NCBI GenBank assembly: GCA_965277075.1
Contig: OZ255707.1
Coordinates: 2,604,001-2,668,000, forward strand
DNA: 64,000 bases
Direction: 5' to 3'
Origin: Lustribacter sp965277075
GTDB taxonomy: Bacteria > Vulcanimicrobiota > Vulcanimicrobiia > Vulcanimicrobiales > Vulcanimicrobiaceae
Part shown: piece by piece, positions 24,683 through 34,759 of the stretch
How positions within the stretch are numbered: the first letter of the stretch is position 1
How the letters are laid out: every line of letters begins with the position of its first letter
Notes under the pieces: generated by a model
Seen by the model: the letters and a program-made list of their open reading frames with translations, nothing else
Told to the model about the DNA's origin: nothing
Databases searched by the model: none
Position numbers and translations under genes: made by a program

Positions 24683-27082
24683 ATGGGGAAACGAACGCTC
24701 GGTTCGGTGACGAACCAGAGTGCGTGCGTCGCGCTCGCGGCGCTGATCGTCATACTTTCCGCGTTGCCCGCACGCGCCGCACGACCGCTGCTCGATTCCG
24801 GCAAGTGGGACAACTACTTTGCGCTCTTCGCGCGCAACGCGTCGGTACCGTGGAAGCACATCACGCTGCGGCTCGACACGTACAGCGGCGCGGGCGTCGA
24901 CTTCGCGGCGTACGACGTCGATCCGGCCGATGTGCTCGTCGCCGGCGCGAACGCGCGCCCGCGTGCGATCGAAACCTCGCGACGCGCGCCCGTCGTGCGC
25001 TGGCGTTTTACACCGCCGGCCGGGCTGAAGTTCACCTCGAGCGACGTCGACGTTCCGTTAGCGAACCGCGACGGATTTTACGTCGTCGAAGCGCGCCGCG
25101 GCGACGCGGTGCAGCAGGTCTGGCTCAACGTCTCGCGCATCGGCTTGCTGACGAAAGAATCGCCCGGCGGTTCGTTGGTGTACGCTGCCGATCTCGCGAC
25201 CGGACGCGCGCTCAGCGGTATGCGCGTGACGTACCTCGTCGGCGCATCCTTCGCCTACGGCCGCACCGACAACCACGGCATCGCGCGCGTTGCGGCCGGC
25301 GCGCGCTTTGCGCTTGCGGAGTGGGGCAAGAGCAAAGCGTTCGTCTCGTTTCTGCCGCAGTCGCCGCCGCCGGCGGCGATCGTCGCCGTGCGCGCGGATC
25401 GCGGGTCCGTGCGCGCGGGTGAATCCGTCCACGTCGTCGGCTTCGCGCGCAAACGCGCCGGGAACGTCTATCGGCCCGCGACCGGAGCCGTCGACGTCGC
25501 GCTCGTCGCCGGCGGAAAAGAACTCGCGCGCATCAAGGCGGAACTCGATCGCGCCGGCGCGTTCGCGGCCGATCTCGCGGTGCCGGCGAGCGCGCCGGCC
25601 GGCGACGTGGCGATTCTCGCGTCCGGTGCCGGTGCGAGCGGCGGCGCGACGATTCACGTCGACGGCGTCGGCGATACGGTCCTGGCGCTTTCCGCGACGT
25701 GCACGAGCGCGTGCTCGCCCGCGGCCGCGATCGCACTGACGGTCAGCGCGCGGCGCGACGGTGTGCTCGCGCCGAATACGAACGTCCGCGTGCGCGTCGT
25801 TCGCGCTCCCCACGTCATCATCGCAAACGAACTCGATGCGCGGCCCGCCTGGGGGACGACGGCCGTCGTCGATACGACCGTGCAAACCGATGAGGCGGGG
25901 CTCGCGCACCTGACGATTCCCGGACCGAGCGACGGGCTTGCGTCGACCTACGGCATCGTCGCGAGCAGCGGCGCATCGACCGCGACCACGAATCTCGTCG
26001 CGCCAAACGCACGAGTCGCACTTGCGGTGCAGCCGGTGCACGACACGATCGACGCGACGGACGCGGCGACGGTCGACGTTCGCGGCTTCGATGCGCTCGA
26101 CGGAACGCCGGCGTCGGGGCTCAGCGTGCACGTTCGCATCACTCACGGGTCGACCGCGCAGGATACGAACGTCACGCTCGATGCGGCCGGTGCAGGGCGC
26201 GTGACGTTTCGCAACGTCGCGCTCGGAATGAATCTCGTTTCGGCGAGCGCGGACGTCGATGGCCGTGCGGCACTCGACGTTGCCGCGGTGACGGTCGAAC
26301 CGCGTTCGCTCAGCAGCGGCGATGCGGGGAACTCGACCGACGTCCGCCTGACGCTCGACCGCGCGCTCTATCGTCCGGGCGATCGCGTCGCCGTGAGCGC
26401 GGCGCTCGGTGGTGCGAGCGGCGATGCGATCGTCACGATGGAAAGCATGCACGGCGTGACGAGCGCCGTCGTGCCGGCCGGTAACGGCAGCGCGTCAACG
26501 ACGCTCGCCGTACCGGAGACGGTCGGCGCAACGTCGGTCGGCGTCACGTTCGTTCGCGACGGCGCGCTCGTGAGCGCGTCGGTTCCGGTCGTCGTCGACG
26601 GACCGGGACATCAACGCGTCTTGAGCCTCTCGCCGGATCGCACGACCTATGCACCCGGCAGCGTTGCGAAGGTCACGATCGCGGACGGCAGCGACCCGAG
26701 CTCCGCGACGCTGGCGGTGCGGGTGAGCGATCGGCGTGTCGGCGGCGGCGGATCGTTCGACGACGTTTCGGGTGCGCTCGCAGCGCGCGGCACGACGACG
26801 CAAAATCTTTCGTCGAGCGACCCGCCGTGGCATACGTGGGTCGCGCCCGCTCGTTCGAAAGCCGGCGACATCTTCGGCTTCGACCGTCCGCGTCAATCGG
26901 CGACGGCCGAGACACCACGGGCGGCCGCGGCGCGCGTGCTCTCGTGGAAGGTCGATCGCGCGGAACACGAATCCTTCGATGTCGCCGTGCCGACCGAACC
27001 GGGGCGCTACGTGCTCGGCGTCGTGAAGATCACCGACGACGGCGACGTCGGCGCCGCCTCGATCGCGTTGACGGTACAATGA
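24683..27082 (+). CDS. alpha-2-macroglobulin-like MG-domain protein without thioester domain
   Basis: A 799-residue exported protein with a signal peptide (ALIVILSALPARA). It looks like a stack of immunoglobulin-like macroglobulin domains. An MG2-like motif VRADRGSVRAGESVHVVGFA is near residue 233, and another MG start, DRALYRPGDRVAVSAALGG, is near residue 560. A block resembling the start of a bait/BRD region (AIVTMESMHGVTSAVV) follows near 585. It is half the length of bacterial alpha-2-macroglobulins and has no CxEQ thioester or terpenoid-cyclase-like domain. It may be a structural envelope protein or a truncated protease trap. The stop overlaps the polA start (ATGA). Confidence 0.7.
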   Translation: MGKRTLGSVTNQSACVALAALIVILSALPARAARPLLDSGKWDNYFALFARNASVPWKHITLRLDTYSGAGVDFAAYDVDPADVLVAGANARPRAIETSRRAPVVRWRFTPPAGLKFTSSDVDVPLANRDGFYVVEARRGDAVQQVWLNVSRIGLLTKESPGGSLVYAADLATGRALSGMRVTYLVGASFAYGRTDNHGIARVAAGARFALAEWGKSKAFVSFLPQSPPPAAIVAVRADRGSVRAGESVHVVGFARKRAGNVYRPATGAVDVALVAGGKELARIKAELDRAGAFAADLAVPASAPAGDVAILASGAGASGGATIHVDGVGDTVLALSATCTSACSPAAAIALTVSARRDGVLAPNTNVRVRVVRAPHVIIANELDARPAWGTTAVVDTTVQTDEAGLAHLTIPGPSDGLASTYGIVASSGASTATTNLVAPNARVALAVQPVHDTIDATDAATVDVRGFDALDGTPASGLSVHVRITHGSTAQDTNVTLDAAGAGRVTFRNVALGMNLVSASADVDGRAALDVAAVTVEPRSLSSGDAGNSTDVRLTLDRALYRPGDRVAVSAALGGASGDAIVTMESMHGVTSAVVPAGNGSASTTLAVPETVGATSVGVTFVRDGALVSASVPVVVDGPGHQRVLSLSPDRTTYAPGSVAKVTIADGSDPSSATLAVRVSDRRVGGGGSFDDVSGALAARGTTTQNLSSSDPPWHTWVAPARSKAGDIFGFDRPRQSATAETPRAAAARVLSWKVDRAEHESFDVAVPTEPGRYVLGVVKITDDGDVGAASIALTVQ

Positions 27083-29727
27083 ACGGTCGCACCGTTCCAC
27101 CGCCTCGGTCCGCGCGTTTGATGCTCCTCGACACCTATGGGCTGGTCTACCGTGCGTTCTTCGCACTGCCCGCGCTCACGACGACGCACGGCGTGCCGAT
27201 CAACGCCGCCTACGGTTTCACGATGATGCTCACCAAAATCATCGCCGACGAAAAGCCGACGCACGTGATCGCGGCGTTCGATAAAGGCCTGCCCTCGGCG
27301 CGCGTCGCGCTGTACCCGGCGTACAAGGCGCACCGCGATGAAACGCCCGACGATCTGCGCAGTCAGTTTGCGCTCGTGCGGCAGATTCTCGCGACCTACG
27401 ACATTCCGATCCACGAGATCGAAGGCGAAGAAGCCGACGACATCATCGCCACGCTGGCATGCATGGCGGCCGCCGATGCGCAGGCGACGGTCGTCGTGAC
27501 GGGCGACCTCGATTTGCTGCAAACGGTCGACGACGCCACGACCGTCTTGACCACGCGGCGCGGAATCACCGACCTCGGGCGCTACGATGCGGCCGCGGTG
27601 TTCGCGCGATTCGAATTGACGCCCGAGCAGCTGCCGGACTATCGCGGGCTCAAGGGCGATCCGTCGGACAACCTTCCCGGCATCCCGGGCGTCGGTGAAA
27701 AAACCGCGATCAAGCTGGTCCGGGCAGCCGGTTCGCTCGACGCGCTGCTGGCGAACCCGTCGCTCGCCGGGACCGCGAAACTCGAGGGTCTCGTCCGGCA
27801 GTACGGTGAGCAGGCGCGGGTGTGCCGCGACGTCTCGTTGGTGAAGCGCGATCTGCCGCTGGTGCTCGATTGGGAGTCGTCGCGATACACGCAGCCGACG
27901 AACGACGCGCTCTACGTGCTTTATCGCGATCTGGAGTTCAAGTCGCTGCTCGCGCGCCTCGACGTTCCGGTGAAGGTCGAAGACGTCGTGACCGACGAGC
28001 CGTTGCGCGGTTCGTACACGTCGTTTGTCGCGTCGACGGATCCGCCCGATTTTGTGCGACTCGCCGCGCTGCTTGCGCAAACGGCGACGCGCGAGCGCGT
28101 CGCGATCGCGCTGCGCGGCGATGCGATCGGCGTGAGCGCCGAGAGTGAGACCGGCTTCGCTTTCACGCGCGGGGCGCTCGCTGTGCCGGCGATCGACGCG
28201 GCGTTTCGCGGCATGTGGGACACGGTTCCGCAGCTGACCGTCTACGACGCGAAGACGACGATCGGCACGCTGGCGCTGACGCCGCGTGCGATCGCCGACG
28301 ACCCGATGATCGGTGCGCACGTGCTCGACCCGGCCCGCAATTACGCCGACGCGGCGCAAGCGACGTCGGTATTGCTTCGCCGTTCGCTCGGCGACGACGC
28401 CGCCGCGGCGGCCGACGCGGCCGGCCGGCTCGCGCGCGTCGTCCGCGAAAATCTCGAAGCGCGCGATCAACGCGCACTCTACGACGATGTCGAAGTGCCG
28501 TTGACCGTCGTGCTCGCGAAGCTCGAACGCGCGGGCGTTGCGCTCGATCCGAATGCGCTCGTCGACCTGCGCGCGCGGGTCGACGCGGATGTCGAACGTC
28601 TGCAAACCGAAATCTATTCCACCGCCGGTGAGACGTTCAACATCGGATCGCCGCAACAGCTCGGGCGCGTCCTCTTCGACAAACTCGGCCTGCCGCACGG
28701 CGGAAGAAACAAGACCGGCTACGCGACCGGCGTCGAAGTGCTGCACGGGCTCGCGAACAGTTTTCCGATCGCGGCGAAGGTGCTCGAGTTTCGCGAAGTC
28801 ACGAAGCTGAAGAACACGTACATCGATGTTTTGCCGGCGCTGCTCGATCCGCGCGACGGCCGGTTGCACACGATCCTCAACCAGACGTCAACCGCGACGG
28901 GCCGTCTTTCATCGACGAATCCCAACCTGCAGAACATTCCGGTGCGTGGCGATCTCGGCCGTCAGATCCGGCGCGCCTTTGTCGCCGGCGGTCCCGCTCG
29001 CGTGCTGCTTGCCGCCGACTACTCGCAGATCGAATTGCGGTTGATGGCGCATCTCTCGGGCGACGCGGCGATGCGCGAAGCGTTCTGGCAGCACCAGGAC
29101 ATCCACGATTTCACCGCCCGGCGAATCTTCGACATCGGACCGTTCGCCGAAGTGACCGGGAACCAACGCCGGATGGCCAAGAGCGTCAACTTCGGGTTGC
29201 TCTACGGCATGTCGGACTTCGGGCTCGCGCAACGGCTCGAGATCGATCGCGCGCAGGCGCGGGCGATTACCGAGGCGTACTTCGCGCGCTTTCCCGGCGT
29301 GCGCGGTTACATCGACCGCTGCCTGGAAGAGGGGCGTGAGCGCGGTTACGTGCAGACGCTGCTCGGCCGCCGGCGATACATGCCCGACTTGCGCGCGCGC
29401 AACTATATGCTGCGCTCGGCGGCGGAACGCGAAGCGACCAACGCACCGTTACAAGGCAGTGCGGCAGACCTCATGAAGCTCGCGATGGTGCGGATCGACC
29501 GGCGGCTCGCCGAGTACGGCGACGACGCCGTCATGATCTTGCAGATTCACGACGAGCTGATCTTCGATGTCGCACGCGGAGCGCTCGCGCCGGTCGCGGC
29601 GACGATCCGGCACGAGATGGAACATGCGCTTGAATTGAGCGTGCCGATCGAAGCGACGCTCAAGAGCGGCGCGAATTGGTATGAGGTCGAGTCGTTCGAC
29701 CTCGATGAGATGGCCGTCGAATCGTGA
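27079..29727 (+). CDS. polA: DNA polymerase I
   Basis: An 882-residue DNA polymerase I. The 5' nuclease domain occupies residues ~10-295 (AFDKGLPSARVALYPAYKAH, EGEEADDIIATLA, TGDLDLLQ, and helix-hairpin-helix GIPGVGEKTAIKL). The central 3'-5' exonuclease region lacks the DxE motif, so proofreading is probably lost, as in Taq polymerase. Polymerase motif A is LLAADYSQIELRLMAHLSGD, motif B RRMAKSVNFGLLYGMSDFG, and motif C ILQIHDELIFDV. The start ATG 27079 overlaps the preceding stop by four bases; longer frames would overlap that gene and lack homology. The stop overlaps the next start (GTGA). Confidence 0.97.
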   Translation: MNGRTVPPPRSARLMLLDTYGLVYRAFFALPALTTTHGVPINAAYGFTMMLTKIIADEKPTHVIAAFDKGLPSARVALYPAYKAHRDETPDDLRSQFALVRQILATYDIPIHEIEGEEADDIIATLACMAAADAQATVVVTGDLDLLQTVDDATTVLTTRRGITDLGRYDAAAVFARFELTPEQLPDYRGLKGDPSDNLPGIPGVGEKTAIKLVRAAGSLDALLANPSLAGTAKLEGLVRQYGEQARVCRDVSLVKRDLPLVLDWESSRYTQPTNDALYVLYRDLEFKSLLARLDVPVKVEDVVTDEPLRGSYTSFVASTDPPDFVRLAALLAQTATRERVAIALRGDAIGVSAESETGFAFTRGALAVPAIDAAFRGMWDTVPQLTVYDAKTTIGTLALTPRAIADDPMIGAHVLDPARNYADAAQATSVLLRRSLGDDAAAAADAAGRLARVVRENLEARDQRALYDDVEVPLTVVLAKLERAGVALDPNALVDLRARVDADVERLQTEIYSTAGETFNIGSPQQLGRVLFDKLGLPHGGRNKTGYATGVEVLHGLANSFPIAAKVLEFREVTKLKNTYIDVLPALLDPRDGRLHTILNQTSTATGRLSSTNPNLQNIPVRGDLGRQIRRAFVAGGPARVLLAADYSQIELRLMAHLSGDAAMREAFWQHQDIHDFTARRIFDIGPFAEVTGNQRRMAKSVNFGLLYGMSDFGLAQRLEIDRAQARAITEAYFARFPGVRGYIDRCLEEGRERGYVQTLLGRRRYMPDLRARNYMLRSAAEREATNAPLQGSAADLMKLAMVRIDRRLAEYGDDAVMILQIHDELIFDVARGALAPVAATIRHEMEHALELSVPIEATLKSGANWYEVESFDLDEMAVES

Positions 29728-30563
29728 TCACCGGACTGCTTCTGGCGTTGGCGGTCGCGACGCCGCTGCCTGTTCCTACGCTTTCGCCGAGCCAAACGCT
29801 CGCGCGCATTCGCGTGCAGTTTCGCTCGCACCGTCCGCCGCCGCCGTTCGTCGCCTATACGATCGTGCGCAAGCAAAACCGCAGTGACGGGTATCCGGAC
29901 GTGTCGGGCAGCTACACGTACCACGTCTGGGTGCGCTCGAGCGACCGCGCAGCGATGAAGCGGCGTGTCTTTCGCGACAACTACGAGTACCCGCCGGAGT
30001 TCGAGCGGCCGGCTTTCAACGAGGCCCGCGACCCCGGTCCGCCGACGGCCGACGTGTTCGAACCCAAGCCCAGCCGTCCGCATCCCGTGAACGAGCCCTA
30101 CACCCCGGAGCCCTCGGCGAGCGAGGCGCCGGTGATCGGTCGCGTCACGTCGGTCCTCGAACTCGATTACCGCGTGACCGCGGAAACGATCGAAGGCAAC
30201 CTCATCCACCTCGCGGTCGAGGCGATCAGCGACCGCGAGCGTAATCGGCTACGCGACATCTACGCCGACAAAACAACGTACGAGTTGGTCAGGCTCGTCG
30301 CCAACGATAAGCTGTTCCTGAGCGGCTCGTACAGCGACGTGTACGGCACGATCTTCACGATCAACATGGGTACCGTGCAAGGGGTGCCGGTCGTGACGAG
30401 CATTCACGGCACGGTCGGACGTGACGACCGCGGCGTCGACTATAACGACGACGGCAAAGAGGTCGACTTCACGTTCAGCAACATCACGTTTCCCGCGACC
30501 CTGCCCGACTGGTATTTCAACGCGCGTCAATACGGAGCTCACCAGAATGATGTTCCGCCCTAA
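29724..30563 (+). CDS. secreted protein distantly related to the 15983/16916 family
   Basis: A 279-residue protein with a hydrophobic start (GTG 29724, LLLALAVATPLPVPT) probably serving as signal peptide. The N-terminal half is Pro-rich. The C-terminal half has RNRLRDIYADKTTYELVRLV, which aligns with YHNRLRELWMEIDTGYIREA of the tandem pair, and both families end in a DFTFSNITF/LKFSFEHLV-like strand. It is coupled to polA through a GTGA overlap, and its end overlaps the DUF192 gene by 17 bases. No enzyme motif is evident. Confidence 0.65.
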   Translation: MITGLLLALAVATPLPVPTLSPSQTLARIRVQFRSHRPPPPFVAYTIVRKQNRSDGYPDVSGSYTYHVWVRSSDRAAMKRRVFRDNYEYPPEFERPAFNEARDPGPPTADVFEPKPSRPHPVNEPYTPEPSASEAPVIGRVTSVLELDYRVTAETIEGNLIHLAVEAISDRERNRLRDIYADKTTYELVRLVANDKLFLSGSYSDVYGTIFTINMGTVQGVPVVTSIHGTVGRDDRGVDYNDDGKEVDFTFSNITFPATLPDWYFNARQYGAHQNDVPP

Positions 30564-31059
30564 GAGCATCCGGTCGATGCCGGCGGCGCTCGCGTTGGTG
30601 CTCGCCGTTGCGGCGCCGGCCGGAGCCGGCCCGGCATGTCCGGCGCCGACGGCGACGACGAATCCGCACCCGGTCTCGATCGTCGCGCCGAAGGCGACGC
30701 TCACCGTGCGCGTCGCCGACACCGTCGCCACGCGCGAATACGGCCTGATGTGCATGCGCGAGCTCGCACCGCACGGCGGCATGATCTTCGTGTTCAACGA
30801 CGGCGACCAGCATCGGTCGTTCTGGATGAAGAACACGCTGATTCCGCTCGACATGGTATTCGTCAGCGCGGTCGGCCGCGTCACCTCGGTCGCCGTCGAC
30901 GTGCCGTCGACGACGCCCGCGACGGCCGACGCCGACATTCCGTGGCGCAACGGCGCGGGCGCGTACGTGATCGAGCTCGCGGCGGGCGAAGCGGCACGCG
31001 ATGGGATCGTCACCGGTGCGCACCTCGACGTCAGCCGTGTCGGCAAATCGCGCGACTGA
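30547..31059 (+). CDS. DUF192-family secreted protein
   Basis: A 170-residue protein with a signal peptide (ALALVLAVAAPAGAG). DUF192 signatures: ATREYGLMCMRELAPHGGMI, then SFWMKNTLIPLDMVFV, then GAYVIELAAGEAARDGI. The function of the family is unknown; a small beta-barrel that binds a ligand or metal is assumed. Two adjacent ATG codons (30547 and 30550) are possible starts. Cotranscribed with 29724-30563. Confidence 0.88.
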   Translation: MMFRPKSIRSMPAALALVLAVAAPAGAGPACPAPTATTNPHPVSIVAPKATLTVRVADTVATREYGLMCMRELAPHGGMIFVFNDGDQHRSFWMKNTLIPLDMVFVSAVGRVTSVAVDVPSTTPATADADIPWRNGAGAYVIELAAGEAARDGIVTGAHLDVSRVGKSRD

Positions 31060-31078
31060 GCGGCGCGCGCCGCCGTAG

Positions 31079-31097
31079 GCCCGCGCATGTTCGCGGG
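31079..31097 (+). other. stem-loop ahead of 31110 gene
   Basis: CCCGCG (31080-31085) and CGCGGG (31092-31097) form a six-base-pair stem with a six-base loop between DUF192 and the next gene. There is no run of T after it. It may be a weak attenuating structure or chance in GC-rich DNA. Confidence 0.3.
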
Positions 31098-31109
31098 TAA
31101 GCAGGCAGA

Positions 31110-31520
31110 ATGGCGCTGACGCTTGCCCTCCTGCTCTTTCTCTCGACCGTCTTGCCGGTTCCGACCGACTCGCCGATCCCGTGTTTGATCTGCCAGGCGT
31201 CGCTGACCGCCGCAACGGCGACGTTCAGCGGCACGGTCGCGCGCAGCGACGCGATGATTTTGCGCATCTACAACGCGACATCGTTGCGCTCGATGGTGTT
31301 CGCGGTGCCTGCAAACTTCCACGGCGTCGATAGCGGCGACGGCGTGGTCAAGAATGCGACGCTCGAGCGCGCGACGCCCGGGCTCCTCGCGCGGGTGACG
31401 TACGTGAGCGTCAACGGGCGCAACACGGCCTCGCGCGTCTTGCTGCTCACCGTCGCGCAATGCCGTTCGCTTGCCGCATCGGAACGCCTGACGCAGACGC
31501 GCACCGCTTGCCCCGACTAG
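31110..31520 (+). CDS. hypothetical small secreted protein
   Basis: A 136-residue protein with a probable signal peptide (MALTLALLLFLSTVLPVPTD) and four Cys, two in IPCLICQAS. No family recognised. The remaining sequence, rich in Thr, Val and Ala, suggests a compact beta domain. It lies 50 bp after DUF192 on the same strand and ends 20 bp before the convergent RND gene. Confidence 0.55.
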   Translation: MALTLALLLFLSTVLPVPTDSPIPCLICQASLTAATATFSGTVARSDAMILRIYNATSLRSMVFAVPANFHGVDSGDGVVKNATLERATPGLLARVTYVSVNGRNTASRVLLLTVAQCRSLAASERLTQTRTACPD

Positions 31521-31540
31521 TGTGGGGACGGCACGCGAAC

Positions 31541-34500
31541 TCAGGCCGGCTGCGGTTCCGGCGGCGGCTGCTTCGGCGCGTTTTTGTTCCCGATCGGCGT
31601 CGGCTCGGGCAGCTGGTCGGGCGCGAGCCAAAGATACATCACCGGCACGATCAATAACGTCAGGATGAGCGAACTGGTGAGTCCGCCGATGACGACCGTT
31701 GCAAGACTGCTGCGCACTTGCGAGCCGGCCTCGAGCGCGAGCGCGAGCGGAAACATGCCGCTGATCATCGCCGCGGTCGTCATGACGATCGGGCGAAACC
31801 GCGTCTCGGCGCTCTCGATCACCGCGTCGCGTTTGCTCTTACCGCGCCGGCGCACCGTATTCGTGTAGTCGACAAGCAAAATGCCGTTCTTCGTCACGAG
31901 CCCGACGAGTAAGAGCGCGCCGATCAGCGAGAACAGATTCAGCGTCTCGTGCGTGATCCACAACGCGAACACGGCGCCGACGATCGCGACCGGAATCGAG
32001 AACAAGATGATGAACGGGTCGCGAAAGTCGTTGTAGAGTGCGACCATCAGCAGATAGACCAGCAGGATAGAAACGGCGAGGGAACTGCCGAGGCCTGCGA
32101 GCGTCATGGCCATCAGCTCTTGATTGCCGCCCGGATTCGGCACGACGCGGACGCCCGCCGGCAGATGGAGCGTCTTGAGGCGGTTCTCGAAATCACGCGA
32201 GACGTCGGAGAGATTATATCCGTCGTCGAGCGATGCTTCGATGTGCACGACGTCCGCGCGATTCGTGCGCGTGATGACGACCGGCGTCGGATCGAGCGAG
32301 AGGTGCGCGATGTCGCCGACGCGGACGATCGCGCCGCTAGCGGAGCGCAATGGAATGGCAAGCACGTTCGCGAGACTCTGCTGCGCACTATGCGGATAGA
32401 TCACCTCGACCTGCACGAGACCGTTCGGCGATTCGAGCTCCGTCGCGACGGCGCCGCCGAACGCCGCGCGAATCGCGGTCGACGCCGTGCCGATCGAAAC
32501 ACCGAGCGAACGCGCCATTCCGCGATCGAAGTCGACTTCGACCTGCGGCAGCAGATCTTCGGCTGAGTCGTTGACGTCGATCGCACCCGGTGTCGTGCGC
32601 AGCACGTTCGCAACCTTGACGGCGAAGGCGGTCGGATCGGAACCGTCGGGCAGCGAAACGAGTTCGTCGATCGGTTGGCGCGGGCCGCCCTGCGTCGGAT
32701 CGCCGGCCTGTTTCGCATACATGACCGCGTCCGGCGCCATGCGGTGCGTCAAATCGGTGACGTAGGCGATCCAGTGCGATGTCGACTGTTTGCGATTTTC
32801 GCGCAAGTACATGTTGACCTGACCGACGTTGCCCTGCACGAGAAATCCGCCGTACGCCGTGTTGTATCCGCCGGCGTTCGTGATCTCCGACTGCAGGTCG
32901 GGAATGCGGTCGATCTGCTGCTCGATCGCGTGCAGCACCGATCGGGTGTGCTCGAGCGGCGTCCCGGGCGCGTATTGCACGGTCAGAAATATCTCGCCCT
33001 GATCGGCGCTCGGAATGTAGTCTTCACCCACGATGCCGAGCGGAATCAGCGCGATCGATCCGACGAGGAGAACGAGTGCGACGATCAACAACGGCCACGG
33101 CCGCGCGATGACCGCCGGCAAGAGCCGTCTCTGGTATTGACCGCGCACCCACTCGAAGCCGTGGTTGAACGCGCGCACCGGTTTCCACGGCTTCCATTTG
33201 GAGCGCAACGACCACACGCCGGCGAGCGTCGGCGTGATCGTGAAGGAAACGAAGAGCGAGGTCAGCGTCGACACGGTGACGACGATCCCGAACTCCGCGA
33301 GCTCCTTGCCGACGGGGCCGCTGATGAACGCGATCGGTAAGAAAACGACGACGTCGACGAGCGTGATCACGATCGCGGCGATGCCGATTTCGCTTCGCCC
33401 GTTGAGCGCGGCTTCCATCGGTTCTTCGCCGTTATCCGAATGCCGCGTGACGTTTTCGAGCACCACCGTGGAATCGTCGATCAAAATACCGATGACCAGC
33501 GTCATTGCGAGCAGCGAGATCGTGTCGAGTGAGAGCCCGAGCGACTTCATCGCGAAGAGCGAGACGCACAGCGACGTCGGGATCGCGATCATCACGACGA
33601 CCGCGTTGCGCCATGACTGCAGAAAGAGCACCATGAGCACCGCGGTCAGCGCGATGCCCTGGAGGAGCGTGCGTTCGACGCCGTCGACTTGCTCGCGCGA
33701 ATACGTCGACTGGATATAATCGACGGCGAAATGCATCGTCGGAAACTGGCGTGCGAGCGCGGGCAGCGCTTTGATCACCGCGTCGGACACGTCGATCTCG
33801 CTCGCGTTGTTGGCCTTCTGCACCTCGAGCTCGACGCCGCTCTTCCCGTTGACGAAGACATAGTTGCGGACCGGCACGCTGCTGTTGTCGATGCGCGCGA
33901 CGTCGCCGATCAGGATGCTTTGCGCCGGGCGCGTCCAGCCGTACACGCTGCCGGTCGCGGGATTCGGCCCGTAGAGCGTCGGCGCGCTGCCGCCCGCGGT
34001 CGACGGATTGAGCCCGTTCGTGACCGGTAGCGCGGCGACCGACGCGGGGGTCGTGATGTCGCCGCGGACGTCGATCTGCGTCTCGCGTCCGGGCTGATAC
34101 GCGATGCCGCCCGGTGCCCGCTGATTGTTTCCGCTCAACGTGTTGAAGATGTCGGGTAGCGTGAGACCGTACCCGGCAAGCGCATTCGGATCGACGACGA
34201 CGTTGTACGCCGCCTGGACGTTACCGGCGACGATCACGCTCGAGACGCCCCGGACTTGCTCGATTGCGGGCGCGATTTGGCCGTTTGCGACGGCGGCAAT
34301 CCCCGATTGCGGGAGCTGCTCCGACGTCACGCCGATCGAGACGACCGTCGCGCCGTTGGGATCGAAGATGCGAATGACCGGCGCGACGAGATCGCTCGGC
34401 AACTGCGAACGCGCGGAGTTCACGGCTTGGACGATCTGCGTGAGGTCCGCGTCGGTACTCGATCCGAGTGCGAAATACGAACCGATGGTCGCCGCGCCGG

Positions 34501-34756
34501 TCTGAACCGTCGAATCGATATGTTGCAAGTCTTGCGAACCGGAGATTTGATCTTCGATCGGTCGAACGATCGTGTCGCGAATCTCCGTCGTCGACGCACC
34601 GGAATAGTTGACGCGCATGCCGATCGTCGGAACGCCGATGTTGGGCAGCCGCTGAACGATCAGGCCGCGAAACGAAACGATGCCGGCCAGCAGCGTCACG
34701 GCGATAAAGACGATCGCCAGCGGCCATCGTTGGAGGAAGAGCTTCGTGAGCCACAC
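31541..34756 (-). CDS. RND multidrug efflux permease (AcrB/MdtB type)
   Basis: A 1071-residue inner-membrane drug/proton antiporter. It opens FLQRWPLAIVFIAVTLLAGI with the first membrane helix, followed by a large periplasmic loop. Proton-relay Asp residues appear in helix 4 as GILIDDSTVVLENV. The second periplasmic loop and the C-terminal helix bundle (LFSLIGALLLVGLVTKNGIL) are complete. Length matches HAE1 pumps. It is the last gene of the operon 37145-31541, after its adaptor. No outer-membrane TolC-like gene is present here. Confidence 0.95.
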   Translation of the reverse strand: MWLTKLFLQRWPLAIVFIAVTLLAGIVSFRGLIVQRLPNIGVPTIGMRVNYSGASTTEIRDTIVRPIEDQISGSQDLQHIDSTVQTGAATIGSYFALGSSTDADLTQIVQAVNSARSQLPSDLVAPVIRIFDPNGATVVSIGVTSEQLPQSGIAAVANGQIAPAIEQVRGVSSVIVAGNVQAAYNVVVDPNALAGYGLTLPDIFNTLSGNNQRAPGGIAYQPGRETQIDVRGDITTPASVAALPVTNGLNPSTAGGSAPTLYGPNPATGSVYGWTRPAQSILIGDVARIDNSSVPVRNYVFVNGKSGVELEVQKANNASEIDVSDAVIKALPALARQFPTMHFAVDYIQSTYSREQVDGVERTLLQGIALTAVLMVLFLQSWRNAVVVMIAIPTSLCVSLFAMKSLGLSLDTISLLAMTLVIGILIDDSTVVLENVTRHSDNGEEPMEAALNGRSEIGIAAIVITLVDVVVFLPIAFISGPVGKELAEFGIVVTVSTLTSLFVSFTITPTLAGVWSLRSKWKPWKPVRAFNHGFEWVRGQYQRRLLPAVIARPWPLLIVALVLLVGSIALIPLGIVGEDYIPSADQGEIFLTVQYAPGTPLEHTRSVLHAIEQQIDRIPDLQSEITNAGGYNTAYGGFLVQGNVGQVNMYLRENRKQSTSHWIAYVTDLTHRMAPDAVMYAKQAGDPTQGGPRQPIDELVSLPDGSDPTAFAVKVANVLRTTPGAIDVNDSAEDLLPQVEVDFDRGMARSLGVSIGTASTAIRAAFGGAVATELESPNGLVQVEVIYPHSAQQSLANVLAIPLRSASGAIVRVGDIAHLSLDPTPVVITRTNRADVVHIEASLDDGYNLSDVSRDFENRLKTLHLPAGVRVVPNPGGNQELMAMTLAGLGSSLAVSILLVYLLMVALYNDFRDPFIILFSIPVAIVGAVFALWITHETLNLFSLIGALLLVGLVTKNGILLVDYTNTVRRRGKSKRDAVIESAETRFRPIVMTTAAMISGMFPLALALEAGSQVRSSLATVVIGGLTSSLILTLLIVPVMYLWLAPDQLPEPTPIGNKNAPKQPPPEPQPA

Positions 34757-34759
34757 GTT

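Noticed and set aside
27007..28869. 620-codon open frame on the minus strand
   Set aside because: It is antisense to polA, whose nuclease and polymerase motifs are unmistakable; the reverse frame is Arg/Val-rich without features.
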